Shown here piece after piece: positions 33,735-43,186 of a stretch of DNA of 64,000 nt. The stretch is from Caulobacter sp. SL161 (GTDB taxonomy: Bacteria; Pseudomonadota; Alphaproteobacteria; Caulobacterales; Caulobacteraceae), in NCBI RefSeq assembly GCF_026672375.1, contig NZ_JAPPRA010000001.1:992001-1056000 (forward strand), written 5' to 3'. The notes beneath the pieces are model-generated. The model searched no databases. It saw nothing but the letters and a program-made list of their open reading frames with translations, and was not told where the DNA came from. Both the position numbers and the translations under genes were made by a program. Within the stretch, counting starts at the first letter, position 1, and the number at the start of each line of letters is the position of its first letter.

Positions 33735-36008
33735 GTGACCTTGACCCCGCTCCGTATCGTCGCCGTCTCGGCGTTCGCGCTGACCGCTGTGCTCGCCACC
33801 GGCGCTTTCGCCGACAATCTCACGATCACGCCGGCGCCCGCCAAGGTCGTTCGCGCCGAGGGGACCTTCACCCTGTCGGCCGCCACCCGAATCCATGTCG
33901 CCAGGGGCGACGTCGAGGCCAAGGGCGTGGCGCTGCAACTGGCTGACCTGATCCGAAGGTCGCGAGGCTTCCGGCCCAAGGTGGTCGAGGGGCCGCCCGC
34001 GGCCGACGCCATCGCCCTCACACGCGAAGGTCCGGCGGGCGAAGCCTACAAGCTCGATATCAACGCCAAGGGCGTGACCATCGCCGCCGCCAAGCGCGCC
34101 GGCCTGTTCTACGGCGCGATGTCGCTCTGGCAGCTGGCGACCCCGGACGAGGCCAAGGGGCCGGTCGCGCTTCCCGCCGCCAGCATCGAGGATGCGCCGC
34201 GCTTCGCCTGGCGCGGCCTGATGATCGACAGCGCCCGCCACTACCAGTCGCTTGATACGCTGAAGGCGGTGATCGACGCTATGGCCGCGCACAAGCTCAA
34301 CACCTTCCACTGGCACCTGGTCGACGACCAGGGCTGGCGGCTGGAGATCAAGAAGTATCCGAAGCTCACGCAGGTCGCCGCCTGGCGGCGCAATCCCGGC
34401 GCGGCGGTGAACTATCCCAAGTACGGCGGCTTCTACACGCAGGACCAAGCCCGGGAACTGGTCGCCTACGCCGCCGCGCGCAACATCACCGTGGTTCCCG
34501 AGATCGAGACCCCCGGTCACGCGCTGGCGCCGATCGTCGCCTATCCCCAGCTGGGAACCGCGCCGCCGGACGCCAGCAAGATGGGCGACTGGGGGATCTT
34601 CCCGTGGCTCTACAACACCGATGACGCCACCTTCGCCTTCCTCGACGATGTGCTGAACGAGGTGATGGACATCTTCCCGTCGACCTTCATCCACGTCGGC
34701 GGCGACGAGGCGATCAAGGACCAGTGGAAGGCTAGCCCGAAGGTCCAGGCCAAGATCAAGGAACTGGGGCTCAAGGACGAACATGAGCTGCAGAGCTGGT
34801 TCATCCAGCGGGTCGGCAAGAGCCTGGAAAGGCGCGGCCGCCGCCTGATCGGCTGGGACGAGATCCTCGAGGGTGGCCTTGCGCCCAACGCCACGGTGAT
34901 GTCCTGGCGCGGCATCGACGGCGCGATCGCCGCCGCCAAGCAGGGCCATGACACGGTGCTGTCGCCGCATCCGGTGCTTTATCTCGACCATCGCCAGAGC
35001 GCCTCGGCTGAGGAGCCGACCGGACGAGGTCACATCTCCAGCCTGAAGGACGTCTACGCCTTCGATCCGGCGCCGGCGCAGCTGACGGCGGATGAGCGCA
35101 AGCACATCCTCGGCGTCCAGGCCAATGTCTGGACCGAGCACATGCAGACCGACCAGCGCATGCAACTGATGGCCTTCCCGCGCGCCGTGGCCCTGGCCGA
35201 GCGGGCTTGGTCGCCCGAAGCCGGCGCCGACTGGGATGGCTTCGCCAAGCGCCTTCCCGCCGAGATGGCGCGCTTGAAGGTCCTCGGGGTTGCGGCCAAT
35301 CCGGTTCCGTTCGAGCCGCAGCCGGCGCTGTCGGAGGCCGAGGGAGGCAAGACGCGTGTGGTGTTGTCGACGGGCCTGGGCGTCGGTCAGATCCGTTACA
35401 CCACCGATGGCAAGGCGCCGACGGCGACGTCTTCGACCTATGCCGGCCCCATGGAGCTACCCACCGGCGCGGTGCTGAAAGCGCAGACCTTCGTCGAGGG
35501 CCAGCCGCTGGGTCGTGAGCGGTCCTGGACGATGTCGGCGGACCTTCTCCAGACGCGAACGAGCGGTCAGCTCAGGCTCTGCACCCAGCAGGTGCCGCTG
35601 ACCATGATCGACGATGCGCCCGCCGCGCTCGATCAGCGTCCGATGATGATGGTCGACATCTTTAATCCCTGCTGGATCTGGGAAGGCGCGCGTCTCGACA
35701 AGGGCGCGATGCTCAGCGCCCGCGTCACCCAGATCCCGTTCAACTTCCAGGTCGGCAAGGACCGCGACAAGATCCCGCTGCGTCCGCCGGCCACGTCAGG
35801 CGGCGAGCTGGAGGTGCGTGCAGGTTGCACGGGCGAAAAGATCGCCGCCATCCCGCTCGGCGACGCCGCCCGCAATGCCGGCCTCTCGGCCATCGCCGGC
35901 CGTCTGCCGGCGCGCGCTGATAAGGTCGATCTGTGCCTGACCTTCACGTCCAAGAGCCTCGATCCCTTCTGGGTGATCGAACGCGTGACCCTCAAGCCTG
36001 CGCACTAG
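33735..36008 (+). CDS. Beta-N-acetylhexosaminidase (GH20)
   Basis: A 757-residue periplasmic or surface hydrolase of family GH20, releasing GlcNAc from chito-oligosaccharides. After the start comes a signal peptide (TPLRIVAVSAFALTAVLATGAFA). An N-terminal GH20b-like domain (residues about 25-155) precedes the barrel with FAWRGLMIDSARHYQ, KLNTFHWHLVDDQGWRLEIK and the catalytic pair in FIHVGGDEA. A C-terminal region of about 200 residues contains a chitobiase-type CHB_HEX domain (RYTTDGKAPTATSSTYAGP). I chose the GTG at 33735, preceded by GAGG; the frame runs further upstream without a signal peptide. Confidence 0.9.
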   Translation: MTLTPLRIVAVSAFALTAVLATGAFADNLTITPAPAKVVRAEGTFTLSAATRIHVARGDVEAKGVALQLADLIRRSRGFRPKVVEGPPAADAIALTREGPAGEAYKLDINAKGVTIAAAKRAGLFYGAMSLWQLATPDEAKGPVALPAASIEDAPRFAWRGLMIDSARHYQSLDTLKAVIDAMAAHKLNTFHWHLVDDQGWRLEIKKYPKLTQVAAWRRNPGAAVNYPKYGGFYTQDQARELVAYAAARNITVVPEIETPGHALAPIVAYPQLGTAPPDASKMGDWGIFPWLYNTDDATFAFLDDVLNEVMDIFPSTFIHVGGDEAIKDQWKASPKVQAKIKELGLKDEHELQSWFIQRVGKSLERRGRRLIGWDEILEGGLAPNATVMSWRGIDGAIAAAKQGHDTVLSPHPVLYLDHRQSASAEEPTGRGHISSLKDVYAFDPAPAQLTADERKHILGVQANVWTEHMQTDQRMQLMAFPRAVALAERAWSPEAGADWDGFAKRLPAEMARLKVLGVAANPVPFEPQPALSEAEGGKTRVVLSTGLGVGQIRYTTDGKAPTATSSTYAGPMELPTGAVLKAQTFVEGQPLGRERSWTMSADLLQTRTSGQLRLCTQQVPLTMIDDAPAALDQRPMMMVDIFNPCWIWEGARLDKGAMLSARVTQIPFNFQVGKDRDKIPLRPPATSGGELEVRAGCTGEKIAAIPLGDAARNAGLSAIAGRLPARADKVDLCLTFTSKSLDPFWVIERVTLKPAH

Positions 36009-36027
36009 TTTCGAGGAAGCGTAGATC

Positions 36028-38565
36028 GTGTCCAACCTCGTCCTCACCGCCCCCCTGAGGGGCTGGATCGCGCCGCTTGAAGAAACGCCGGACGCCGTAT
36101 TCGCCGAGCGGATGTTGGGCGATGGGCTGGCGATTGATCCGCTGGGCTCGACGCTGCATGCGCCGTGCGACGGGTCGGTGGTGAGCGTGCACCGGGCGCG
36201 CCATGCGGTGACGCTGCGGGCGACGAACGGCGCTGAGATCCTGATGCATGTGGGCCTGGAGACCGTCGCCCTGAACGGCGAGGGTTTCGAGGTCTTTGTC
36301 CAGGACGGCCAGTCGGTGAAGGCGGGTGACCGGTTGATCAGCTTCGATCTCGACCTCCTGGCTCAGCGGGCCCGCAGCCTGATCACGCCGGTGGTGATCA
36401 CCAACGGCGAGGCCTTCCAGATCGTGCGCCGCGACCAGGACCGCCAGATCGGCGTGGGCCAGTTCCTGATGGAGCTGTCGCCGATCGCGGGCGCATCGCT
36501 CGCCGCTGCGCCCGGAACCGCAGATGAGATCACCCGCCAGATCATCGTGCCCCTGGCCCACGGGATCCATGCCCGCCCGGCCGCGCGGATCGCCGAGGCG
36601 GCCAAGACCTTTGACGCCGAAATGGCGCTGGTGATCGGCGCGCGACGCGCCAACGCCCGGAGCCCGGTGGGATTGATGTCGCTGGCCGTCCGCCATGGCG
36701 ATGTGGTCCAGCTGCTGGCCTCTGGCCCAGACGCTTTGGCGGCGGTGACGGCCCTGGCCGAGTTGATCGAAAGCGGCATGGGCGAGGGCGCGCCGGTGGG
36801 CGCCAAGGCCTCCCCGACCAAGGCAGAACCCTCCGAACCGCCCCCGCCGGCGCCGCTGCCGCGCGACGGGGTGCTGAAGGGCGTGCTGGCCGCGCCGGGC
36901 CTGGCCATCGGCAAGGCCGTGCGGCTGTCGACCGCCGAGATTGTGGTGCGCGAGGCCGGCGAGGGCCTCGCCCACGAGGAAGCGGCGCTGACGCGGGCGT
37001 TGGAGATGGTCCGTGTCCGGATCGGCAAGGCCGCCGAGACCGGCGACAAGGCCCGCAAGGCGATCCTGTCGGCTCACCAGGCGTTCCTCGACGACCCCGA
37101 ACTTTACGCCGGCGCCCATCGCCTGATCGTGGAGGGCAAGAGCGCAGGCTTTGCCTGGCGCCAGGCCGTGGGCGGCTATGTCCAGGCGCTGCAGGCGCTG
37201 GGCGATCGCCGCATGGCCGAACGGGTCGACGACCTGATCGACCTGGAACGCCAGGTCCTGCGCGCCCTGAGCGGCGAGGAAGAGACGGGCGCGGCGCTGG
37301 CGCCGGGCTCGATCCTGCTGGCCGACGAGCTGTTGCCCTCGCAGCTGATGGGCGCAGACCCCGCCGCCCTCGCCGGCTTCGCCACCGCGCGGGGCGGGCC
37401 CACCTCGCACGTGGCCATCCTGGCCGCGGCCATGGGCGTCCCGGCCCTGGTGGCCGTCGGCGGGGCGCTGTCGAAGGTCAAGGACGGGGCGACCCTGATC
37501 CTGGACGCCGATGCGGGAACCCTGCGCGTGGCCCCTGACGCCAAGGCCCTGGAAGCCGCGCAGACGGCGCTCGCCCAACGCCAGCAGCGCAAGGCCGCCG
37601 CCAAGGCCGCCGCCCATGAGCCGGCGGTGACGCGCGATGGGGTGCGTATCGAGGTCTTCGCCAACACCGGCTCGGTCGCCGACGCCCAGGCCGCCGTGGC
37701 CAACGGCGCCGAGGGCTCGGGCCTGCTGCGCACCGAGTTCCTGTTCCTGGACCGCGAGACCCCGCCCGACGAGGACGAGCAGGCCCGTCAGTACCAGGCC
37801 ATCGCCGAGGCCCTGGACGGCCGGCCCCTGATCATTCGAACGCTGGATGTCGGCGGCGACAAGGCTGCGCCCTACCTGCCGATCCCGGCCGAGGAGAACC
37901 CGGCCCTGGGCCTGCGCGGGGTGCGGGTCAGCCTGTGGCGGCCGCATCTGTTGAAGGCCCAGCTGCGCGCGATCCTGCGGGTCGAGCCGCGGGGCCAGTG
38001 CAAGATCATGGTCCCGATGGTGGCCAGCCTTGATGAGCTGCGCGCGGTGCGCGCGGTGCTGGAGGAGGCCAAGCGCGAGCTTGGGATCACTGATCGCGTC
38101 GAGCTGGGGGTGATGATCGAGACCCCGGCGGCGGCGGTGACCGCCGACCTGCTGGCGGCCGAGGCCGACTTCCTGTCGATCGGCACCAATGACCTGACCC
38201 AGTACGTGCTGGCCATGGACCGGGGTAACCCGGAACTGGCCGCCGGCATCGACGCCCTGCACCCGGCGGTGCTGCGGATGATCGACCAGACCTGCCAGGG
38301 CGCGGCCAGGCATCATCGCTGGGTGGGGGTGTGCGGCGGCCTGGCCTCGGACCTGGACGCCACCCCGATCCTGCTGGGTCTTGGGGTCGCGGAGCTGTCG
38401 ACCACGGCCTCGATCGCGCCGGACGTGAAGGCCCGGGTGCGGGCGCTGTCGCTGGAGGCCGGACGGACCTTGGCCAACGAGGCCCTGGCGCAGACCTCGC
38501 CGCAGGCGGTGCGCGCGCGCGTGCAAGGCCAGACCAACACCCCCTTCGGAGGCTTGAACCCATGA
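36028..38565 (+). CDS. PTS EIIA-HPr-EI fusion protein
   Basis: An 845-residue multiphosphoryl-transfer protein. Residues 1-150 form a glucose-type EIIA with the phospho-His74 in ILMHVGLETV; residues 165-255 form HPr with His181 in PLAHGIHARPA; residues 275-845 form enzyme I with the active His461 in GGPTSHVAIL, the PEP-binding LLRTEFLFLDR and IGTNDLTQYVLAMDR, and a C-terminal GLASDLDATPILLGLG. One chain therefore carries phosphate from PEP through EI and HPr to EIIA. The acceptor is the IICB permease encoded directly downstream with an ATGA overlap. A GTG start 19 bases after the hexosaminidase stop suggests one operon. Confidence 0.93.
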   Translation: MSNLVLTAPLRGWIAPLEETPDAVFAERMLGDGLAIDPLGSTLHAPCDGSVVSVHRARHAVTLRATNGAEILMHVGLETVALNGEGFEVFVQDGQSVKAGDRLISFDLDLLAQRARSLITPVVITNGEAFQIVRRDQDRQIGVGQFLMELSPIAGASLAAAPGTADEITRQIIVPLAHGIHARPAARIAEAAKTFDAEMALVIGARRANARSPVGLMSLAVRHGDVVQLLASGPDALAAVTALAELIESGMGEGAPVGAKASPTKAEPSEPPPPAPLPRDGVLKGVLAAPGLAIGKAVRLSTAEIVVREAGEGLAHEEAALTRALEMVRVRIGKAAETGDKARKAILSAHQAFLDDPELYAGAHRLIVEGKSAGFAWRQAVGGYVQALQALGDRRMAERVDDLIDLERQVLRALSGEEETGAALAPGSILLADELLPSQLMGADPAALAGFATARGGPTSHVAILAAAMGVPALVAVGGALSKVKDGATLILDADAGTLRVAPDAKALEAAQTALAQRQQRKAAAKAAAHEPAVTRDGVRIEVFANTGSVADAQAAVANGAEGSGLLRTEFLFLDRETPPDEDEQARQYQAIAEALDGRPLIIRTLDVGGDKAAPYLPIPAEENPALGLRGVRVSLWRPHLLKAQLRAILRVEPRGQCKIMVPMVASLDELRAVRAVLEEAKRELGITDRVELGVMIETPAAAVTADLLAAEADFLSIGTNDLTQYVLAMDRGNPELAAGIDALHPAVLRMIDQTCQGAARHHRWVGVCGGLASDLDATPILLGLGVAELSTTASIAPDVKARVRALSLEAGRTLANEALAQTSPQAVRARVQGQTNTPFGGLNP

Positions 38566-40316
38566 GGTCTCCGCTCGAGATCCTGCAGCCGCTGGGCCGG
38601 GCCCTGATGCTGCCGATCGCGGTGCTGCCGGTGGCGGCGCTGCTCCTGCGCATCGGCCAGCCGGACCTGCTGGGCGCGCCGGCGCTCGCGACCATGACCC
38701 ACGGGGTGTCGCTGACGGTGGCCAACACCTTCGGCGCGGCCGGCGGGGCGATCTTCGCCAGCCTTGGCCTGATCTTCGCCATCGGCGTGGCGGTGGGCCT
38801 GGCCCGCGAGAACCACGGCGCGGCCGGCCTGGCGGGCGTGGTCTGCTATGTCATCGCCACCAAGGGGGTGGAGGCGCTGCTGGTCGCCCCGCCCGAGGTG
38901 GCGGCCAAGGCGGTCGAGGGAGCCAAGGATCTCGCCATAGCCGCCTGGAAGGCCAAGGAGATCGGCAAGCTGTCGATCCCGGTGGGCATCCTCTCGGGCG
39001 TGATCAGCGGCGCGCTCTACAACCGCTACAGCACCATCCAGCTGCCCGAGTACCTGGCCTTCTTCGGCGGTCGGCGGTTCGTGCCGATCGTGGCGGGCCT
39101 GGCCGGCGTCGTGCTGGCGCTCTTGTTCGGCGCGTTCTGGAGCACGCTGGAGGCCGGCGTTGACGGCCTCAGCGGGCTGGTCACGGCCTCCGGGAACCTG
39201 GGCCTGGTCGTCTACGGCCTTCTGAACCGCCTGCTGATCGTCACGGGCCTGCACCACATCCTCAACAATGTGGTCTGGTTCATCCTGGGCGACTTCAACG
39301 GCGTCACCGGCGACCTCAACCGGTTCGCGGCCGGGGACAAGACCGCCGGGGCGTTCATGAGCGGGTTCTTCCCGGTGATGATGTTCGGTCTGCCGGCCGC
39401 GTGCCTGGCCATGCTGCACACCGCGCGGCCCGAGCGTCGCAAGGCGGTGGCGGGGATGCTGGGCTCGCTGGCCCTGACCTCGTTCCTGACCGGCGTGACC
39501 GAGCCGATCGAGTTTACGTTCATGTTCCTGGCGCCGGTGCTGTTCGCCATCCACGCGCTGCTGACGGGCCTGTCGATGGCCCTGATGAACATGCTGGACG
39601 TCAAGCTGGGCTTTGGGTTCTCGGCGGGTCTGTTCGACTATGTGCTGAACTTCAACAAGGCCACGCGCCCGCTGCTGCTGATCCCGGTGGGGCTGGTCTA
39701 TGGCGCGCTCTATTACGGGGTCTTCCGGTTCGCGATCGTGCGCTTTGACCTGAAGACCCCCGGCCGCGAGGACGAGGCGCCGCCCTCCGCCCAGGCGGTG
39801 ACCACCGGCGGCGGGCGCGGGGCCGACATGCTGGCGGCGCTGGGCGGCGCGGCCAATCTGGTCAGCGTCGATGCGTGCACCACCCGTCTGCGGCTGATCG
39901 TGGTCGACCAGGGGCTGGTCAACGCGCCGGCCCTCAAGGCGCTGGGCGCCCGGGGCGTCGTCCGGCCCTCCGACAAGGCCCTGCAGGTGGTGCTGGGTCC
40001 CATCGCCGACACGGTCGCCGGCGAGATCCGGCACGCCATCAGCGCTCCGCCGGCGACGATCACCGCGCCGGCCCCCGACGTCTCCCAGGCGGCCAAGGCC
40101 CTCCTGGCCGCCCTCGGCGGCGCCGACAACCTCCGCGACCTCTCCGCCCACGCCAGCCGACTGCGCGTCGTCCTCAACGACCCCGAACGCGTCGACCAAG
40201 CCGCCCTTCACACCGCAGGCGTGCGCGGCTTTGTTCGCGTGAGCGAGCACGCGGCGCACGTCGTCCTGGGGCCGGGAGCCGAGCAGATCGGCCAGGCGGT
40301 GCGCGCGATGGTCTAG
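38562..40316 (+). CDS. nagE: GlcNAc PTS permease IIC with two IIB domains
   Basis: A 584-residue inner-membrane permease of the glucose/GlcNAc PTS family. The IIC part (residues 1-400) has about ten helices, the loop VTGLHHILNN and the substrate motif TEPIEF. The first IIB domain (about 420-495) carries the phosphorylation Cys439 in SVDACTTRLRL. A second IIB-like domain (about 505-584) aligns without gaps but has His530 in place of the Cys (LSAHASRLRV). No IIA domain is present, because EIIA is in the fusion protein upstream. It imports GlcNAc with phosphorylation at C6, feeding NagA. The substrate is from context; the duplicated IIB is visible. Confidence 0.9.
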   Translation: MRSPLEILQPLGRALMLPIAVLPVAALLLRIGQPDLLGAPALATMTHGVSLTVANTFGAAGGAIFASLGLIFAIGVAVGLARENHGAAGLAGVVCYVIATKGVEALLVAPPEVAAKAVEGAKDLAIAAWKAKEIGKLSIPVGILSGVISGALYNRYSTIQLPEYLAFFGGRRFVPIVAGLAGVVLALLFGAFWSTLEAGVDGLSGLVTASGNLGLVVYGLLNRLLIVTGLHHILNNVVWFILGDFNGVTGDLNRFAAGDKTAGAFMSGFFPVMMFGLPAACLAMLHTARPERRKAVAGMLGSLALTSFLTGVTEPIEFTFMFLAPVLFAIHALLTGLSMALMNMLDVKLGFGFSAGLFDYVLNFNKATRPLLLIPVGLVYGALYYGVFRFAIVRFDLKTPGREDEAPPSAQAVTTGGGRGADMLAALGGAANLVSVDACTTRLRLIVVDQGLVNAPALKALGARGVVRPSDKALQVVLGPIADTVAGEIRHAISAPPATITAPAPDVSQAAKALLAALGGADNLRDLSAHASRLRVVLNDPERVDQAALHTAGVRGFVRVSEHAAHVVLGPGAEQIGQAVRAMV

Positions 40317-40441
40317 CCGTCAAAGCCGCTTCGACGGCTTGCCCGTCCGGGCGTCTGATGCGATAGGCGGGACTGGGTGGTCGATCGTCTTGGTCGATCA
40401 GGGTTTACGTTGGTCGGGCCGCCAGCGCGGAGACCCGCGCC

Positions 40442-41683
40442 ATGCTGCAACGCGTCCGCAAACTGTCGGTTCTGAGAGAGCTTCTGGAAAGCGGGGCCGC
40501 CGGCGGTCTGCTTCTGATGGCCTGCGCCGTTCTAGCCCTCTTCGTCGCCAACTCGCCGCTGGCGGAGGGCTATTTCCACGCTCTGCATGTCCCGTTCGCC
40601 GGGCTTGATCTGCTGCACTGGATCAACGACGGCCTGATGGCGATCTTCTTTCTGTTCGTCGGCCTGGAGATCAAGCGAGAGTTCCTGGACGGGCAGTTGT
40701 CGACCTGGGCCAACCGCGCGCTGCCGTGCATCGCGGCGGCGGGGGGCGTCGTCGTTCCAGGCCTCATCTACGCAAGTCTGAACGCTGGCAGTCCCGAGAC
40801 GCTGCGCGGCTGGGCAATTCCGACGGCGACGGATATCGCCTTCGCGCTGGGCGTCCTCTCGCTTCTGGGATCACGCGTCCCGACCAGCCTGAAGGTCTTC
40901 CTCGCGACGCTGGCGATCGTCGACGACCTCGTGGCGGTTCTGATCATCGCCGTGTTCTATACCGCTGACCTCAACACCGCCGCCTTGATGGGCGCGGGGT
41001 TCGTCACCCTGGTGCTGGTGGGCTTCAATCGGCTGAAGGTGAAGCGGCTCGCGCCGTATCTGGTCATGGGCGTGGCGCTGTGGTGGCTGGTCCTTCTGTC
41101 CGGAGTTCATGCGACCATCGCCGGCGTGGTGCTGGCCATGACCATCCCCTTGCACGCCTCGAAGGCTGCGCCGGATGACGCGACCTCGCCGCTGCATCGC
41201 CTGGAGCACGCGCTCTCGCCCTGGGTGGCCTTCCTGGTGGTTCCGATCTTCGGCTTCGCCAATGCGGGCGTGTCGTTCGCCGGCATGACGCCGTCGGTCC
41301 TGGCGGAGCCCGTGACGCTCGGCGTGGCCCTGGGGCTGTTCTTCGGCAAGCAGATCGGCGTCTTCGGGGCGGCGTGGCTCGCCATCCGCCTGGGCGTCGC
41401 GCGCCTGCCGGTGGCGGCCTCCTGGGCGCAGCTCTATGGGGTCAGCCTGCTCTGCGGCATCGGCTTCACCATGAGCCTCTTCATTGGCCTGTTGGCGTTC
41501 CGCGACGCAGCGCTGCAAAACGAGGTGAAGGTCGGCGTGCTGGTCGGTTCGCTCAGCTCGGCCCTGATCGGCGCGACCCTGCTGAGCCTGACGAAAAGGC
41601 GGCTACCGGCTGGCGATCCGTCGCGCGATCATCAGGCTGACGCCGCCGCGTTGGACGACATCGGCCGCGGAGACGCGCGCTGA
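40442..41683 (+). CDS. nhaA: Na+/H+ antiporter NhaA
   Basis: A 413-residue inner-membrane antiporter with about 12 helices. The family hallmarks are present: [13 protein letters not shown], the discontinuous helix [11 protein letters not shown] with the conserved Asp, [18 protein letters not shown] with the paired Asp residues that bind Na+ and H+, and [16 protein letters not shown] near the C terminus. It exports Na+ in exchange for protons. It follows the nag operon by about 125 bp, with a small hairpin (agccgtc against gacggct) between them, so it is probably transcribed from its own promoter. Confidence 0.95.
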   Translation: MLQRVRKLSVLRELLESGAAGGLLLMACAVLALFVANSPLAEGYFHALHVPFAGLDLLHWINDGLMAIFFLFVGLEIKREFLDGQLSTWANRALPCIAAAGGVVVPGLIYASLNAGSPETLRGWAIPTATDIAFALGVLSLLGSRVPTSLKVFLATLAIVDDLVAVLIIAVFYTADLNTAALMGAGFVTLVLVGFNRLKVKRLAPYLVMGVALWWLVLLSGVHATIAGVVLAMTIPLHASKAAPDDATSPLHRLEHALSPWVAFLVVPIFGFANAGVSFAGMTPSVLAEPVTLGVALGLFFGKQIGVFGAAWLAIRLGVARLPVAASWAQLYGVSLLCGIGFTMSLFIGLLAFRDAALQNEVKVGVLVGSLSSALIGATLLSLTKRRLPAGDPSRDHQADAAALDDIGRGDAR

Positions 41684-41957
41684 GGCCGAAGGCCCTCGAG
41701 GCTTCCCGCCACCTTGTCGACGACCATTCGGAAGGAAGTGGCGCTTGAAGTGCCAATTGATGTCGATCAGCTTGCGGTCAGGACACAAAGCGCGCTAGCA
41801 AGCAGCCCCCTCGCCACCCCGCCGGTGAGGCAACTTGGGCGGTGCCCTATCGGGGGAGGGCCGCCCGTCCTTGCTTCGATCAGCATGACAAACATTACGG
41901 CTTCACCTCGCGGCGACGCGCGAGCGTTACGCTTTTGGGTGTCTGTTTGCAGGGGAG

Positions 41958-42047
41958 TGGCGGAGAGGGTGGGATTCGAACCCACGTTACGCTTTCACGT
42001 AAACCGCATTTCGAGTGCGGCGCATTCGACCACTCTGCCACCTCTCC
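41958..42047 (-). tRNA. tRNA-Ser (anticodon CGA)
   Basis: Reading the minus strand from 42047: acceptor GGAGAGG, D arm, anticodon stem CCGCA/TGCGG with loop CTCGAAA (anticodon CGA), a long variable arm as in serine tRNAs (TTTACGTGAAAGCGTAA), the T arm GTGGG TTCGAAT CCCAC and the acceptor complement CCTCTCC. Discriminator G and an encoded CCA end the gene at 41958. All stems pair. Confidence 0.97.
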
Positions 42048-42094
42048 AGGCGCTGTTCGGGAGGCCGATAATCGCCGCCCGAGGTCGAGGGCGC

Positions 42095-42125
42095 GATACC
42101 TAGCGGCGTCGCCCAGAAGACGCAA
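42095..42125 (-). promoter_or_regulatory. Candidate promoter of the tRNA-Ser gene
   Basis: On the minus strand ttgcgtc (-35) is followed after 14 bases by gctaggtatc (-10), near the Caulobacter housekeeping consensus TTGACG/GCTANA. It would leave a 5' leader of about 40-50 nt before the tRNA. Confidence 0.35.
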
Positions 42126-42251
42126 GCCCCCGGTGCGCTTTCTTTCCAAGCTTTTTTGCGGTCAGCCCCGCGGGCGGGAAATCATCCGCCTGCAACCGAA
42201 ATTGGCGGCCGCCTGGCGGGCGGACTTCGCCGCCGGTCTGCGGCCGGACCG

Positions 42252-43094
42252 TCAGAGCTTGCTGAGATCCACGGAGGGAAAGCGGGGGCCGGACTCCGGC
42301 GGTGAGGGCGGCCGGCCGGCTCGGATGGCGACGCGCAGCGCTGCTGCGGCCAGCTCCGGATCGGGCAGGAAGGCGTCGGCTGCGGTGCGCAGGGCGATGA
42401 AGTCCAGTTGATCGATCGTGTCGTTCAGCTGGATGTTCGACGCCTTGGCGTCCGCAACGGTCGACTCACAGGCCGCGGTCGTGGAGACGCCGGGCAAAAT
42501 GCGGGTCTCGGGCGGCAAGGCGAGAATCTTGCGGGCGTCGTCCCACGCCTTGCCGGCGTCGGCGCCGGGGATGTCGCAGCGGCCGGAACCTTCGGCGGGC
42601 GCGAGCACTATATCGCCCGTGAAGACCATGTCGGCCATCCGGTAGGCCACCGCGCCGGGCAGGCGACCCGTGAGGGCGATCGGCGTAATCTCAAGGCCGC
42701 CCATGGGAAAGGTGTCGCCGTCCTGGGCCAGCTTGTCGAAATCCCAGCCGTCCAGGTCGACCATGGTCTCGCCGAACTGGGGCGCCAGACGCTTCAGGCT
42801 CTCGACGACGCCGGCCCCGATGCACACCGACGCACCGGTCTCGTACTTCAGGTGGCCGGCGGCCGAGAGGTGACCGGTGTGGAGGCCGGTTTCCAGGATC
42901 CAGGTCGGGCCAAGGTCCTTGGCGCGGATGTCGGCGATGATCGCATCGACAAAGCGGGTGTCGATCTCTTCCGTGACCGGATCGAAATCCAGTACGGGGT
43001 CGACGATGGCGCAGAGAAAGGTGGCCGGGTCGACGACCAGGTAGCTCACCGTCCCAGTGGCGGGATGGCGATAAGAAGTGATTTCCGGCTGCAT
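42252..43094 (-). CDS. MBL-fold protein with degenerate metal site
   Basis: A 280-residue protein of the ETHE1/Blh-like branch of the metallo-beta-lactamase superfamily, whose active members oxidise persulfides. Frame and fold markers are kept: SYLVVDP, ILETG-LHTGH-LSAAGHLKY, VFTGDIVL and GRCDIPGAD. Most metal ligands are lost: the HxHxDH motif reads GLHTGH (residues 70-75, first His and Asp both Gly), the GHTPG His is Arg144, and the final PGH His is Val203. Only His72, His75 and Asp161 remain. It may be a non-enzymatic sulfur sensor or a decaying copy. The ATG at 43094 has GAGG before it. Confidence 0.8.
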   Translation of the reverse strand: MQPEITSYRHPATGTVSYLVVDPATFLCAIVDPVLDFDPVTEEIDTRFVDAIIADIRAKDLGPTWILETGLHTGHLSAAGHLKYETGASVCIGAGVVESLKRLAPQFGETMVDLDGWDFDKLAQDGDTFPMGGLEITPIALTGRLPGAVAYRMADMVFTGDIVLAPAEGSGRCDIPGADAGKAWDDARKILALPPETRILPGVSTTAACESTVADAKASNIQLNDTIDQLDFIALRTAADAFLPDPELAAAALRVAIRAGRPPSPPESGPRFPSVDLSKL

Positions 43095-43186
43095 CAATAA
43101 GCCTCAGACGCCCGAGGCGCGCACCATGGCGCGCAAGCCGTTAAACATGAGCGAACAGCCGCGCTCTAAAAACAGTTTTCTTTCGG

